Of a DNA stretch of 64,000 nt, positions 38,195 to 48,471 are shown piece after piece; the stretch's first letter is position 1, and the number at the start of each line of letters is the position of its first letter. The stretch is from assembly GCA_905182515.1 (NCBI GenBank), contig CAJJBW010000005.1, forward strand, positions 95,180-159,179, in the 5' to 3' direction. The position numbers and the translations under genes were made by a program. The notes under the pieces are model-generated. The model had not been told where the DNA came from and searched no databases. It saw only the letters and a list, made by a program, of their open reading frames with translations. This DNA is from an uncultured Candidatus Poseidoniales archaeon. Lineage in GTDB: Archaea > Thermoplasmatota > Poseidoniia > Poseidoniales > Thalassarchaeaceae.

Positions 38195-39862
38195 ATGAGG
38201 CGTTTTTCCCCAAGCGAACTATTCGGGATAGTCTTACAACCAATAGAGCAAGCATCAGGTGTTTTAGAACGTAAATTAGGGTTATTTTCAGTAGTAATAA
38301 TTTCTATTTCAGCAATGTTGGGTTCAGGATTATTTGTCCTCCCTGCATTAGCTATGCTTCAGATGGGGGGTGGCTCAAGTCCAGCAGGAGGGATATGGTT
38401 GGCATATTTATTGGCAGCATTAGTAATTCTTCCAGCGGCTATTTCAAAATCAGAACTTGCTACGGCTATGCCTGTATCTGGTGGTTCATATGTATTTATT
38501 GAGAGAACTTTCGGCCCATTAATTGGCACTATTTCTGGATTAGGTCTTTGGGGGACTTTCATGCTTAAATCGTCATTTGCATTAATTGGATTCAAGGCAT
38601 ATCTATGGGTTATTGAAGATATTATGAAATTAGATATAAATCTAGAATATGCCTCATTGATTCTTTTAGTCCTGATAGTCGTGATTAATATCTTAGGAGT
38701 CAAAAGAATCAAAAAAGTTCAAACACCGATTGTACTTATATCAACCTTATTCCTATTCTTAACGTGTATTTTAGCTATTTTTACGGTTGAATTGAACTGG
38801 AATGCAGTATTTTCCAGAGACGCATTTGGCTCTGGTTGGGAATCCGTAGCATCTACTGCAGCCTTTGTATTTGTTTCATATGCTGGAGTTACGAAAATTG
38901 CAGCAGTAGGGGGAGAAATAAAGAACCCATCTAATAATATTCCTAAAGGAATATTATTATCTCTTCTACTCTGCTCAGCACTTTACGTTTTTGTAACTTT
39001 AATAATGGCTGCAAGTGTTGATCCTTCATTTTATATGGAGGAAGGCACACTTCACGCCCGAGAAGATCCTGTCTATATTTTCGCTAACGAAGTTGGAGGG
39101 TATAACTTTGGTATTCTCGCTTCTTTACTTGCTGTATTGACCATGACATCAATGGCATTAGCCGGTATTATGGCATCTTCTCGTTTTCTTTTTGCCATGG
39201 CAAGAGATAGTCTTTTACCTGATTTTCTTGAAGATGTTCACGGTAAATTTGAAACTCCTCATTGGGCTATAATTTCTACTGGATTGGCCATGGGGTTAGC
39301 AATTACTTTTTTACCAGTTCACGACGTAGCAGAATTAGCTTCTGGGTTCCAGATAATGATTTTTATTATCATTAATTGTTCAGTAATAATATTACGCCTC
39401 TCAAGAAGCTCACATTCTTGGTATGATCCTGAATGGAAATCACCTCTTTTCCCATTTTTTCAAGTAATTGGAATAATTACTAGTGCCGTCTTATTATATT
39501 TAATGGGAACAAAAGCAATATATGGTGCTGTAGCTACAATAATCTTGGGATCAATTATGTATTATTCATACGGGAAAAGACATCAGAAACCAGAAATAAC
39601 TCCTTGGAATACATTCAGATTAATGTTAATTAATCCTGACCAAGTGGAGCACCGCCGTCGTTATGCTGCATTCCATGCTGCAGATATCGAAGGAACTAAC
39701 CATCTAAATTTACATGAATTTATTGCTGCAATGACTGCACTTGGGTACAAAGGAGATGATGTTGACGCACTTAGGTCATATTTCCACAGTATCGATTCAA
39801 ATTTCGATGGCGTAATAGATATAGATGAATTCTTGACTTATGTGGAAGAAACTACTTTCTAG
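38195..39862 (+). CDS. APC-family amino-acid permease with C-terminal EF-hand pair
   Basis: SISAMLGSGLFVLPALA, FVSYAGVTKIAAVGGEIKNPSNNIPKGI; C-terminal DIEGTNHLNLHEF and DSNFDGVIDIDEF loops. Confidence 0.92.
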   Translation: MRRFSPSELFGIVLQPIEQASGVLERKLGLFSVVIISISAMLGSGLFVLPALAMLQMGGGSSPAGGIWLAYLLAALVILPAAISKSELATAMPVSGGSYVFIERTFGPLIGTISGLGLWGTFMLKSSFALIGFKAYLWVIEDIMKLDINLEYASLILLVLIVVINILGVKRIKKVQTPIVLISTLFLFLTCILAIFTVELNWNAVFSRDAFGSGWESVASTAAFVFVSYAGVTKIAAVGGEIKNPSNNIPKGILLSLLLCSALYVFVTLIMAASVDPSFYMEEGTLHAREDPVYIFANEVGGYNFGILASLLAVLTMTSMALAGIMASSRFLFAMARDSLLPDFLEDVHGKFETPHWAIISTGLAMGLAITFLPVHDVAELASGFQIMIFIIINCSVIILRLSRSSHSWYDPEWKSPLFPFFQVIGIITSAVLLYLMGTKAIYGAVATIILGSIMYYSYGKRHQKPEITPWNTFRLMLINPDQVEHRRRYAAFHAADIEGTNHLNLHEFIAAMTALGYKGDDVDALRSYFHSIDSNFDGVIDIDEFLTYVEETTF

Positions 39863-39925
39863 AAATTACTTTGTGAGCGCTTAGTTGAAGTCACCAATCC
39901 TCTCGCACCTATTTGGAGCAAGCAT

Positions 39926-40741
39926 ATGACAATCGCCAGCCGTGCCAAGAAAGTGACAACTCATACCTTGCAAGAAATGAAACAGGGAGGGGAAAAAATA
40001 ACAATGCTAACCTCTTATGATTATTCTTTAGCGCGTTTAGTCGACAGCGCTGGCATCGATGTCATACTAGTCGGCGACTCTGCTTCAAACGTGATGGCAG
40101 GAAATGATACCACAATACCAATAACATTAGATCACATGATATATCATGCTCAGTGTGTAGAAAAAGCCGTAGATAGGGCATTAGTTGTAGTTGATATGCC
40201 GTTTGGTTCGTATCAAGGAGATTCAAAAAATGCTCTAGATTCTGCCATTAGAATCATGAAAGAAACAGGGGGGCATGCAGTAAAATTAGAAGGAGGCATT
40301 GAAATAATAGATTCCATAAAAAGAATAATGACTGCCGGAATCCCAGTTATGGGACATTTAGGATTAACTCCTCAGTCAATTTATAAATTTGGGACCTATA
40401 CAGTAAGGGCAAAAGAAGAATTAGAGGCCACTAAGCTTTTGAATGATGCAAAAGCATTAGAAGAAGCGGGCTGCTTTTCAATAGTTTTTGAAAAAATCCC
40501 TGCAGAACTAGCTAAGAAAGTTACAGAGGAATTGACTATTCCAACTATAGGTATTGGCGCTGGAGCAGAGTGTGACGGTCAAGTTTTAGTTTTACATGAT
40601 ATGCTTGGAATGACTAAAGATTTCAGCCCAAGATTTTTACGAAGATATGCAGATTTAGGAGAAATAATAGATTCTGCAGTAAAAAAATATATAATAGATG
40701 TTAGGAGTTCTGATTTCCCAAATGAAAATGAGAGATATTAA
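39926..40741 (+). CDS. panB: 3-methyl-2-oxobutanoate hydroxymethyltransferase
   Basis: [65 protein letters not shown]. Confidence 0.95.
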   Translation: MTIASRAKKVTTHTLQEMKQGGEKITMLTSYDYSLARLVDSAGIDVILVGDSASNVMAGNDTTIPITLDHMIYHAQCVEKAVDRALVVVDMPFGSYQGDSKNALDSAIRIMKETGGHAVKLEGGIEIIDSIKRIMTAGIPVMGHLGLTPQSIYKFGTYTVRAKEELEATKLLNDAKALEEAGCFSIVFEKIPAELAKKVTEELTIPTIGIGAGAECDGQVLVLHDMLGMTKDFSPRFLRRYADLGEIIDSAVKKYIIDVRSSDFPNENERY

Positions 40742-40771
40742 TAAGTTAGAAAATTTATCGGAGTAATTTAT

Positions 40772-41728
40772 ATGAGCGAATTATGGGTTGAAAGATATCG
40801 CCCAAAGACTGTATCGGATATCAAAGGTCAAGAAGCAGTGGTTGCCAGATTACAGGCATATGCAAACAATAAATCATTCCCCCATCTACTTTTCGCCGGC
40901 CCTCCCGGAACTGGTAAAACTACTGCTGCATTAGCCCTTACTCGCGATGTTTTTGGTACTGAATTTCGAAGAAATATTCTAGAAATGAATGCAAGTGATG
41001 AAAGGAAGTTAGAATCCATACGAACAAAGGTAAAACAATTTGCAAGAACTGCTCCGAGCCCGGGAACCACGTTCAAAGTTATATTTTTGGATGAAGCTGA
41101 TGCATTAACTCCGGACGCACAAGGCGCATTGCGTAGAATAATGGAACAAAATTCTGGAACTTGTAGGTTTATTTTATCATGCAATTATTCTTCCAAAGTG
41201 ATTGAACCAATTCAGTCAAGATGTGCTGTATTTAGATTTAGACCTCTTGAAAAAGAACAAATATTGGAACGTATTTCAATTGTCGCTATTAATGAAAATA
41301 TTAAAATCGAAGATGAAGCAGCGGAAGCGATCGCGCAGGTCAGTCTTGGAGATCTTAGAAAAGCCATAACTTCGTTACAAGTCGCTGCATCTTTGGATTC
41401 AAATATTACTAGGGATTTGGTTTATGAGACTACTGCCACTGCTCCTCCTGAAGATCTCCATCGTTACTTTCTGGCATGTAAGGAAGATGGGTTTCAACCA
41501 GCAAGAAGGAGGCTAAAAGATATTTTGAATAGTTTTGGTCTTGCAGGGACTGATTTTGTGAACCAACTCCATAGAGAATTAAGCATGGTCAGATTCCTGG
41601 ATGAAATTCAGAAGTTGTCTATTACTGAGATAATGGCAGAAACTGATTTCCGTATGGTTGAAGGAGGGGGAGAGGCTCTCCAACTAGATGCCATGACAGC
41701 AAAAATATGTTCAATATTGTCTACTTAA
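40772..41728 (+). CDS. rfcS: Replication factor C small subunit
   Basis: WVERYRPKTVSDIKGQE, LLFAGPPGTGKTTAAL, FLDEADALTPDAQGALRRIME, QSRCAVFRFRPL. Confidence 0.96.
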   Translation: MSELWVERYRPKTVSDIKGQEAVVARLQAYANNKSFPHLLFAGPPGTGKTTAALALTRDVFGTEFRRNILEMNASDERKLESIRTKVKQFARTAPSPGTTFKVIFLDEADALTPDAQGALRRIMEQNSGTCRFILSCNYSSKVIEPIQSRCAVFRFRPLEKEQILERISIVAINENIKIEDEAAEAIAQVSLGDLRKAITSLQVAASLDSNITRDLVYETTATAPPEDLHRYFLACKEDGFQPARRRLKDILNSFGLAGTDFVNQLHRELSMVRFLDEIQKLSITEIMAETDFRMVEGGGEALQLDAMTAKICSILST

Positions 41729-42666
41729 TCAGAGCTTTCCGTCTGTGTTATTTTTAATTTATAAGTTTTTTCCCATGTGTTTTCGCCAAATGGTTTTACA
41801 TGATCTCCATCTTCTTTAATTTCAATTGTTATTGTATATTCTCCTAGATTTATATTATCTTTACCCAATTCTTCCGCTAAATTCCATGCTAGGCCTATGT
41901 CCTCTGAATTAGGGGCAACATCTGGTTCCCCTGTAAATTCCTTCTCGATATTCTTATCTTCACCTCTGAGCCATTGTCCAACTGAATTAAATTTATTAAT
42001 GGCTTCATTTTGATTGATTACTGTACCATTAGCAAGAATTATTGATTCTGGTAATGAGTTATGATTTAATTTAACAAGTATCCTTGCGTTTTCTACATCT
42101 ACATTATCTCTTATTGCCATTCCTAATACAATTTCTGTAGCATCTTCTTTAAGATTTATTTCATAAATATCATTATCCCAAGAATATCCTATTATTGCCT
42201 CATCATCATTATCTTGAATATCTATTCCTGACGCAACAGTTGGAGATGCAATGTCAGCTAAAGGGGGGTTTAGTAATATGAAAGAAAGGGCCAACCAAGA
42301 AAATATGAAGAGAAAACCACCTCTAAACCAGTTCCCTCGTGTATATAATTCGCTATATTTTTTGGGAATCAATATTTTATGTAATGAAGGGACAGTCAAA
42401 GTCATCATTACCGGTAAAAGCCACATTATACTTTCAAGGGAATCCTGAGTTGGCATAAATACATATCTCATTAATATGGAAATTAAAAATCCATATATTA
42501 TTACTAACCACATTGAATAAGCATCAGCCAATTCCTTTGTAGCATGAACTCTTGGATCGAAGGGTTCCAAGCCCTTTTTTTTCTCATCTTTATTATTCTC
42601 TCCACTCTTCCTATTTTTCTTACCAGAGTAAGCGCTGGCCCGAAGTGCTGAGTCTATATCTACCAT
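41725..42666 (-). CDS. Hypothetical membrane protein
   Basis: 313 aa, three to four TM segments then a polar domain; no family recognised. Confidence 0.6.
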   Translation of the reverse strand: MVDIDSALRASAYSGKKNRKSGENNKDEKKKGLEPFDPRVHATKELADAYSMWLVIIYGFLISILMRYVFMPTQDSLESIMWLLPVMMTLTVPSLHKILIPKKYSELYTRGNWFRGGFLFIFSWLALSFILLNPPLADIASPTVASGIDIQDNDDEAIIGYSWDNDIYEINLKEDATEIVLGMAIRDNVDVENARILVKLNHNSLPESIILANGTVINQNEAINKFNSVGQWLRGEDKNIEKEFTGEPDVAPNSEDIGLAWNLAEELGKDNINLGEYTITIEIKEDGDHVKPFGENTWEKTYKLKITQTESSD

Positions 42667-42781
42667 GCTTTCAGTTCAATGGGGGACTAACTTCCACATC
42701 AACCCTATGATGAATTATGGAATGTTTTAATTCCCCTTTGGGGCGAACGCTCAAATGGTGTTTTTGATTCGAAGACATATT

Positions 42782-42933
42782 GCCGGGGTGGCGTAGTTGG
42801 TAGCGCGTCGGACTCATAGGGTATTTTTGTAGGAGATTTTTTCTCCAGCGAAACTAACGATGAGCGTAACACAGCCCCTGAGAATGTCTGAGACATCCGA
42901 AGGTCGCGGGTTCAAGTCCCGCTCCCGGCACCA
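42782..42933 (+). tRNA. tRNA-Met elongator (CAT) with a 76-nt intron (42819-42894)
   Basis: Exons GCCGGGGTGGCGTAGTTGGTAGCGCGTCGGACTCATA and ATCCGAAGGTCGCGGGTTCAAGTCCCGCTCCCGGCACCA. Canonical BHB: TCGGA/TCCGA outer, CTCA/TGAG central 4 bp, bulges TAG and ACA, inner helix GGTATT/AATGTC; cut at position 37/38. Confidence 0.93.
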
Positions 42934-43022
42934 TTTATTGATTTTTATTAGTTGTAACTATTCGTCCATCTCAACAATCTCTTTGGGTTTTATTCATGGG
43001 GTAGGTGCCTTACCGAAGACTA

Positions 43023-44369
43023 ATGGACGAGTGGCCGGAACTAGGTACTTCCGTTAGATTATTTGTCAAAACATGGGCCGGAGAAGGCATCCATGAAGGA
43101 ATTTTACTTCATCCTTCAGCTGTAGATCTAGTAACAATCAAGTTAAATAATGGCTATAATATATCATTTCCTGAGAACTATATCTCTACTTTTGAAATTA
43201 TTTCAAATCCCTCTGTAGTTCAGTCAAATCCGAAATCAAATCCGAAACAAGAGAGTAGTTTACCGCTCGTTTACTTAATTCATACAGGCGGAACTATCGC
43301 AAGTAAAGTAGATTACAAAACTGGTGCGGTATCGGCAAGTTTCGAACCTAGCGAATTATTGAATGCGATGCCTGAATTAGAAAATATAGCTCGTATCAAG
43401 GTCCTAAAAATAGGTAATATGTGGTCTGATGATATGCGGCCAAGGCATTGGAATATGATGCTTCAAGCTACAGAAAAAGCGTTTTCTGAAGGTGCATCAG
43501 GAGTTGTCATAACTCATGGGACGGATACTTTACATTATTCAGCAGCAGCAATGGCATATGGGTGGGCAGGAGAAGGAACTCGGCCTCCGGGAAGAATAGT
43601 CTTAACTGGCTCTCAACGTTCTCCCGATAGAGGATCGTCTGATGCGCCCGAAAATATCATAGCCTCAGTAATGTGGGCTGCCAATGGACCCAATCCTTCG
43701 GGATATCGTGATTCTTCGGTAATCATTTTACATGCCAACTCTTCTGATGGTAATTGTGCTGTTTTACCTGGATGCTCAAGTAGAAAATATCATTCTTCAC
43801 GAAGAGATTCATTTAAACCAATCAATCAAAACCCACTTGCGAATATTTTAATTGATAAAAAGGAAATATCTATAGTAATGAGGGACAAAGAACCTCTAGA
43901 AGCTAGGATCGAGGTAACAAAACCACAATTATTTGATAGTAATATTAGGATTGCAGAATTTATTGCAGGGCCACATATCCAACCAGATTTAGTAGAATCA
44001 GCCATAAATCTAAAATTCGATGCATTATTGTTCCATGGCACTGGGTTAGGGCATCTCCCAATTTCTAATCCAGAGGATGATAGCATAGAGAACACGCGTT
44101 TAAAGGCCATTATAAGTGATTTTTGTGCCGATGATGGAATAGTGGTAATTGTCGCCCAAACTATACACGGGCCGATAAATATGAATGTTTATTCCAAAGG
44201 TCGAGAACAGCAAGATATTGGCATTATTGGACATGGTTCCCTTTGCCCTCCTGGTTCAGGTTTAGTTAAGTTACATTATCTTCTATCTATTAGTAATACT
44301 AGGGCAGACATTGCTAAAAGATGGACTTTAGATTTAGTTGGTGAAAATCCAGAATTCACTCTCAATTAA
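43023..44369 (+). CDS. gatD: Glu-tRNA(Gln) amidotransferase subunit D
   Basis: LVYLIHTGGTIASKVDYKTGAVSASFEPSELL, VITHGTDTLHYSAAAMAY, LTGSQRSPDRGSSDAPENI; N-terminal SH3-like domain typical of GatD. Confidence 0.93.
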   Translation: MDEWPELGTSVRLFVKTWAGEGIHEGILLHPSAVDLVTIKLNNGYNISFPENYISTFEIISNPSVVQSNPKSNPKQESSLPLVYLIHTGGTIASKVDYKTGAVSASFEPSELLNAMPELENIARIKVLKIGNMWSDDMRPRHWNMMLQATEKAFSEGASGVVITHGTDTLHYSAAAMAYGWAGEGTRPPGRIVLTGSQRSPDRGSSDAPENIIASVMWAANGPNPSGYRDSSVIILHANSSDGNCAVLPGCSSRKYHSSRRDSFKPINQNPLANILIDKKEISIVMRDKEPLEARIEVTKPQLFDSNIRIAEFIAGPHIQPDLVESAINLKFDALLFHGTGLGHLPISNPEDDSIENTRLKAIISDFCADDGIVVIVAQTIHGPINMNVYSKGREQQDIGIIGHGSLCPPGSGLVKLHYLLSISNTRADIAKRWTLDLVGENPEFTLN

Positions 44370-44401
44370 ACTATTTTATCCGCTTTAATGATGAACCAGT
44401 A

Positions 44402-45955
44402 ATGCGACCGGACTATATGGCCGGTTCTTCCCCTGGTGAAAATTTAGATGCAATTCGCCATGATGCGTACAATTCAGGAGATAGAAAAATTACTGAAAAG
44501 TTACATTCCGAAGGAAGTCAAACTGCCAGAGAGCGGATTATCTCATTACTTGATTCTGATACATTTGTGGAAATTGATGCATTAATTAATCATCGCTCTT
44601 ACGATTATAATTTACATTTACACAAACCATTTGGAGATGGGGTCGTTGCTGGGCATGGGATGTTAAATGGCCGAAGAATAGTTTGTTTTTCTCAGGATAA
44701 ATCGGTATTTTCTGGATCAATTGGTGAAATGCACGGGAAAAAAATTGTAAAGATATTAGAATTCGCTGAAAAATCTTTACTTCCTATTATAGCAATATGG
44801 GATGGAGTTGGCCAAAGAGTGGAGGAAGGAGTATCGTCATTAGGACCTTCAGGAGATGTACTCAATATAATTGCTGCATGTTCTGGCAGAGTTCCTATAA
44901 TTTCAGTAGTTTTAGGTAATGTTGTAGGGGCGAGCGCTCTTGCAATAGGTTTGTCGGATTTTACTATATTTGAAGCATCTTATGGTCGATTGTTATTATC
45001 AGAATCATCACCAGATAATCCTGCCCATCATAGTCAAGAAACTGGTAGCACTAATTTTCATAAAAACGGAGGCGGCATTGCTTGTTTGTTTGCTGAAGAT
45101 GAACATATCGCCCTTGACATGGTTTCAGAAATAATCTCATTTTTTCCTGACAATATGGACTCTGTACCTGAAATAAAGAAAAATGGAGATATTTGGAATC
45201 GTAAATGTGAGTCGATATCTGAAATTGTGCCAAATGATCCAGAGAAAACTTATGATGTTAGGGAAATAATTTTTGAAATTACCGATAATGAAAGCTTTTT
45301 GGAACTTTTTCCTAATCATGCTTCTAACATAGTAATCGGACTAGGACGTTTAGACGGACATTCCGTTGGGATAGTGGCTAACCAAGCCTCTGTAATGAAT
45401 GGCTTTCTAGATATAGATGCGGCAGTAAAAGCAGCCAGATTTATTAGGACTTGCGACTGCTTCAATATTCCTCTATTAACATTCGTAGATGTTCCTGGAT
45501 TTTTACCAGAAGTTACTCAAGAATGGAGTGGATTAATCAGGCAAGGGGCAAAGTTATTCTTTGCTTATTCCGAAGCAACAGTTCCTAAATTATCCGTAGT
45601 GATTGGAAAAGCATATGGTGAAGCTTATTTGGCCATGTGTTCCAAACATCTCGGTTCGGATTATAATATTGCTTGGCCATCGAGTAAAATTATAGTGAGC
45701 AGTGGAAAAGATATTATAAATATCGCAAATAAAAAAGAAATGCCGACCCATGAAAAAAATATATTTACTCAAGGAGATATTTTGAAAGATTATTCTGAGA
45801 AGTTTGAAGACCCTTTTGTTCTAGCAAAAAATGGATTACTGGATGATGTTATCGAACCTCTTCAAACAAGGGAATATCTAATTAGGGCATTGAGGCCATT
45901 ATTGTCAAAAAAAGAATGGACTCCTCCAAAAAAACATGATAATATCCCACTTTAA
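44402..45955 (+). CDS. Acyl-CoA carboxylase carboxyltransferase subunit (PccB/AccD-like)
   Basis: TARERIISLLDSDTFVEIDA, FSQDKSVFSGSIGEMHGKKIVKILEFA, GVGQRVEEGVSSL, LLTFVDVPGFLPEVTQEWSGLIRQGAKLFFAYSEATVPKLSVVIGKAYGEAYLAM. Confidence 0.9.
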   Translation: MRPDYMAGSSPGENLDAIRHDAYNSGDRKITEKLHSEGSQTARERIISLLDSDTFVEIDALINHRSYDYNLHLHKPFGDGVVAGHGMLNGRRIVCFSQDKSVFSGSIGEMHGKKIVKILEFAEKSLLPIIAIWDGVGQRVEEGVSSLGPSGDVLNIIAACSGRVPIISVVLGNVVGASALAIGLSDFTIFEASYGRLLLSESSPDNPAHHSQETGSTNFHKNGGGIACLFAEDEHIALDMVSEIISFFPDNMDSVPEIKKNGDIWNRKCESISEIVPNDPEKTYDVREIIFEITDNESFLELFPNHASNIVIGLGRLDGHSVGIVANQASVMNGFLDIDAAVKAARFIRTCDCFNIPLLTFVDVPGFLPEVTQEWSGLIRQGAKLFFAYSEATVPKLSVVIGKAYGEAYLAMCSKHLGSDYNIAWPSSKIIVSSGKDIINIANKKEMPTHEKNIFTQGDILKDYSEKFEDPFVLAKNGLLDDVIEPLQTREYLIRALRPLLSKKEWTPPKKHDNIPL

Positions 45956-46683
45956 TCATTAAACAAATGTTCCAATACGTATCTTATACTTGGTAATCTG
46001 TGCGCTTCTCCAACAGCGAATATTCCTTCCCATGCTTTCAAATGTTGCGATACAACCATAATTACTCCAAAATCATCTATTCCCGAACTCTCATTGTAGG
46101 TGATTGATAAGTATTTTTTAGAATTATTATGCACTAAAGCACCAGGTTCTAAATCCAAATCTAATATCAAATCCTCTACGCCATCAGTAATTATCGATTT
46201 ATCCCACGGGCCATTTGCTAATTTACGACGGCCTTCAGTTTTTATTATTTTACCTCCATATTTACTCCAGGAATGAGCTATTGATATTGCAGTAGACCCC
46301 CCTCCTTTAATGCTTAAAATAGTATTTTTTATATTTATTCCAATATATTTAACCGCATCAATAAAACCTTCACCATCTGTATTAATTCCATATATCTCTC
46401 CCTCTTTTCTCATTATCTGATTAGTTGAAGATATATTTTCATCTGTTTTTTTATTAATTATAATCTTATTAATTTCATGTTTTATTGGTGTAGTTATGGA
46501 TAACCAAATATCGCCATTTAAACCCATAATAGACCTCTTAAAACTCTCTATATCCCATGCCTCGATAAATATTGCTTTGGGTCCCTCAATGTCTAAATAA
46601 TTTCCTACTATTTCAAAAATCCTTGGCGTTAAAGAATGCTCAATGGGATTGCCAGCAACTCCCCAGTAGTCAGGTGCCTTCAC
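45952..46683 (-). CDS. aroE: Shikimate dehydrogenase
   Basis: WGVAGNPIEHSLTPRIF, SITTPIKHEI catalytic Lys region, GINTDGEGFIDA. Confidence 0.85.
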   Translation of the reverse strand: MKAPDYWGVAGNPIEHSLTPRIFEIVGNYLDIEGPKAIFIEAWDIESFKRSIMGLNGDIWLSITTPIKHEINKIIINKKTDENISSTNQIMRKEGEIYGINTDGEGFIDAVKYIGINIKNTILSIKGGGSTAISIAHSWSKYGGKIIKTEGRRKLANGPWDKSIITDGVEDLILDLDLEPGALVHNNSKKYLSITYNESSGIDDFGVIMVVSQHLKAWEGIFAVGEAHRLPSIRYVLEHLFND

Positions 46684-46745
46684 ATGCGCCCCTATCGATT
46701 ATTAGCAATGAAGGTTTCAAACAAGATGGGCTCTCCCGCAGTTCG

Positions 46746-48461
46746 ATGGATAGTGACTTAGACATTGCTAGAGCGGCTTCTCCGAAGGCTATTGAAAAAA
46801 TAGCAGAACAATTAAATCTTTCTCGCAGTGACTTGATTTTACACGGCCCTCATATAGCAAAAATAAATTGGAACACTCTAAAAAAAGAACATAAAAACAA
46901 TCAAGGATCACTGATTCTTGTAACAAGTGTAAATCCTACCCCATTTGGTGAAGGTAAAACCGTCACGACTATTGGTTTAAACCAAGGGCTAAATCATCAA
47001 GGGCATAATGCATGTTGTGTCATCCGAGAACCTTCTCTTGGTCCAGTTTTTGGAATAAAAGGTGGTGCAGCAGGAGGAGGATATTCTCAAGTATTACCAA
47101 TGGAACAAATTAATTTACATTTCACTGGTGACTTACATGCCATAACTTCAGCTCATAATCTATGTTCAGCAATTTTGGATAACTATTTACACAGAGGGAA
47201 TAAAATTAAAATCAATACCAATAGGATCTTCTGGCCGCGGGTTATTGATATGAATGATAGGAGCCTTAGGGAGGTTACCATTGGATTAGGAGGTGCTTCC
47301 AATGGTTTAGATCGTACTGACCGTTTTGATATAACTGCTGCCAGTGAAGTTATGGCAATATTATCTTTAGCATCAGATTACAAAGATTTAAGATTACGAT
47401 TAGGGAGAATAATTGTTGCAGAAACAAAAGAAGGCGGCCCTGTTACGGCAGATGATATTGGCGCAGCAGGGGCAATGGCCCTTTTGCTTAGGGATGCTTT
47501 TCTGCCGAATCTTGTCCAAACAATAGAGGGAAATCCAGCCTTTGTTCATTGTGGACCGTTTGCAAATATTGCACATGGTAATTCATCGATAATTGCCGAC
47601 AAAATAGCTCTATCATGTTCAGATTATGTAGTTACTGAAGCTGGTTTTGGTGCTGAAATGGGTGCTGAAAAAGCACTTCACATAAAATCCGTAGCATCCG
47701 GAATAATACCTAGTTGTATCGTTCTTAATGTGACTATTAGGAGTATGAAACTACACGGAGGAGGATTCTCTACAGGAGGGGGGGCGCGCCCCTCAAAAGA
47801 AGAAATAAATTTAGAAAACGTGGATGCAGTTCGAAAAGGATCATCTACAAATTTAAGAAGGCATATTAGAAATTTAACATCAACTGAAATACCTGTTGTA
47901 GTGTCTATTAATAAATTCTCAACAGATACTCCTGATGAAATAGATGCATTAAGAGACGAAGCAGCTAAAGCAGGGGCAAACGCAATAGTTATTTTCGAAG
48001 GGCATGCTAAAGGAGGAAAGGGTGCAGTAGACCTTGCAGATACAGTAGTGAAAGCCTGTAAGAATCATTCCGAATTAGAATTTCCGTATACGCCAATCGT
48101 TGATTCCGATTTGAATGTGGAACAGAAGATTTTGAAAATCGCCACTAATTTATACGGCGCACAAACAGTTGACTTCAGTCCTGAAGCGCTACGTACATTG
48201 GAAACTATTAAAAAATGGAATAAAAATAAATTACCAGTTTGCATGGCTAAGAATCAGTACTCATTTAGCCATGATAAAAAGATATTAGGTTCCCCAACCG
48301 GTTTTATTTTACCCATTAGGGAACTCAGAATCAATGCAGGGGCGGGATTTATTGTTGCTATTTGTGGGTCTATGATGACTATGCCAGGTTTACCTTCAAG
48401 GCCGGCTGCTTTTGACATGGACATGGATGAAGACGGCAACTTGATTGGCGTTTTCGGATGA
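46746..48461 (+). CDS. fhs: Formate-tetrahydrofolate ligase (start trimmed from 46572 to 46746)
   Basis: LVTSVNPTPFGEGKTVTTIGLNQGL, REPSLGPVFGIKGGAAGGGYSQVLPMEQINLHFTGDLHAI, AGFGAEMGAEKALHIK. Confidence 0.96.
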   Translation: MDSDLDIARAASPKAIEKIAEQLNLSRSDLILHGPHIAKINWNTLKKEHKNNQGSLILVTSVNPTPFGEGKTVTTIGLNQGLNHQGHNACCVIREPSLGPVFGIKGGAAGGGYSQVLPMEQINLHFTGDLHAITSAHNLCSAILDNYLHRGNKIKINTNRIFWPRVIDMNDRSLREVTIGLGGASNGLDRTDRFDITAASEVMAILSLASDYKDLRLRLGRIIVAETKEGGPVTADDIGAAGAMALLLRDAFLPNLVQTIEGNPAFVHCGPFANIAHGNSSIIADKIALSCSDYVVTEAGFGAEMGAEKALHIKSVASGIIPSCIVLNVTIRSMKLHGGGFSTGGGARPSKEEINLENVDAVRKGSSTNLRRHIRNLTSTEIPVVVSINKFSTDTPDEIDALRDEAAKAGANAIVIFEGHAKGGKGAVDLADTVVKACKNHSELEFPYTPIVDSDLNVEQKILKIATNLYGAQTVDFSPEALRTLETIKKWNKNKLPVCMAKNQYSFSHDKKILGSPTGFILPIRELRINAGAGFIVAICGSMMTMPGLPSRPAAFDMDMDEDGNLIGVFG

Positions 48462-48471
48462 GTGTGTTAAG

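Noticed and set aside
42819-42894. C/D-box sRNA encoded in the tRNA-Met intron (GATGA and two CTGA motifs)
   Set aside because: Box C is imperfect, the D'/D spacing is too short, and the guide-like stretches do not match the tRNA anticodon region when checked by eye.
45952-46683. Divergent overlap of aroE with the annotated fhs ORF as real overlapping coding
   Set aside because: The fhs homology begins at the ATG at 46746, so the overlap reflects an over-extended ORF start.
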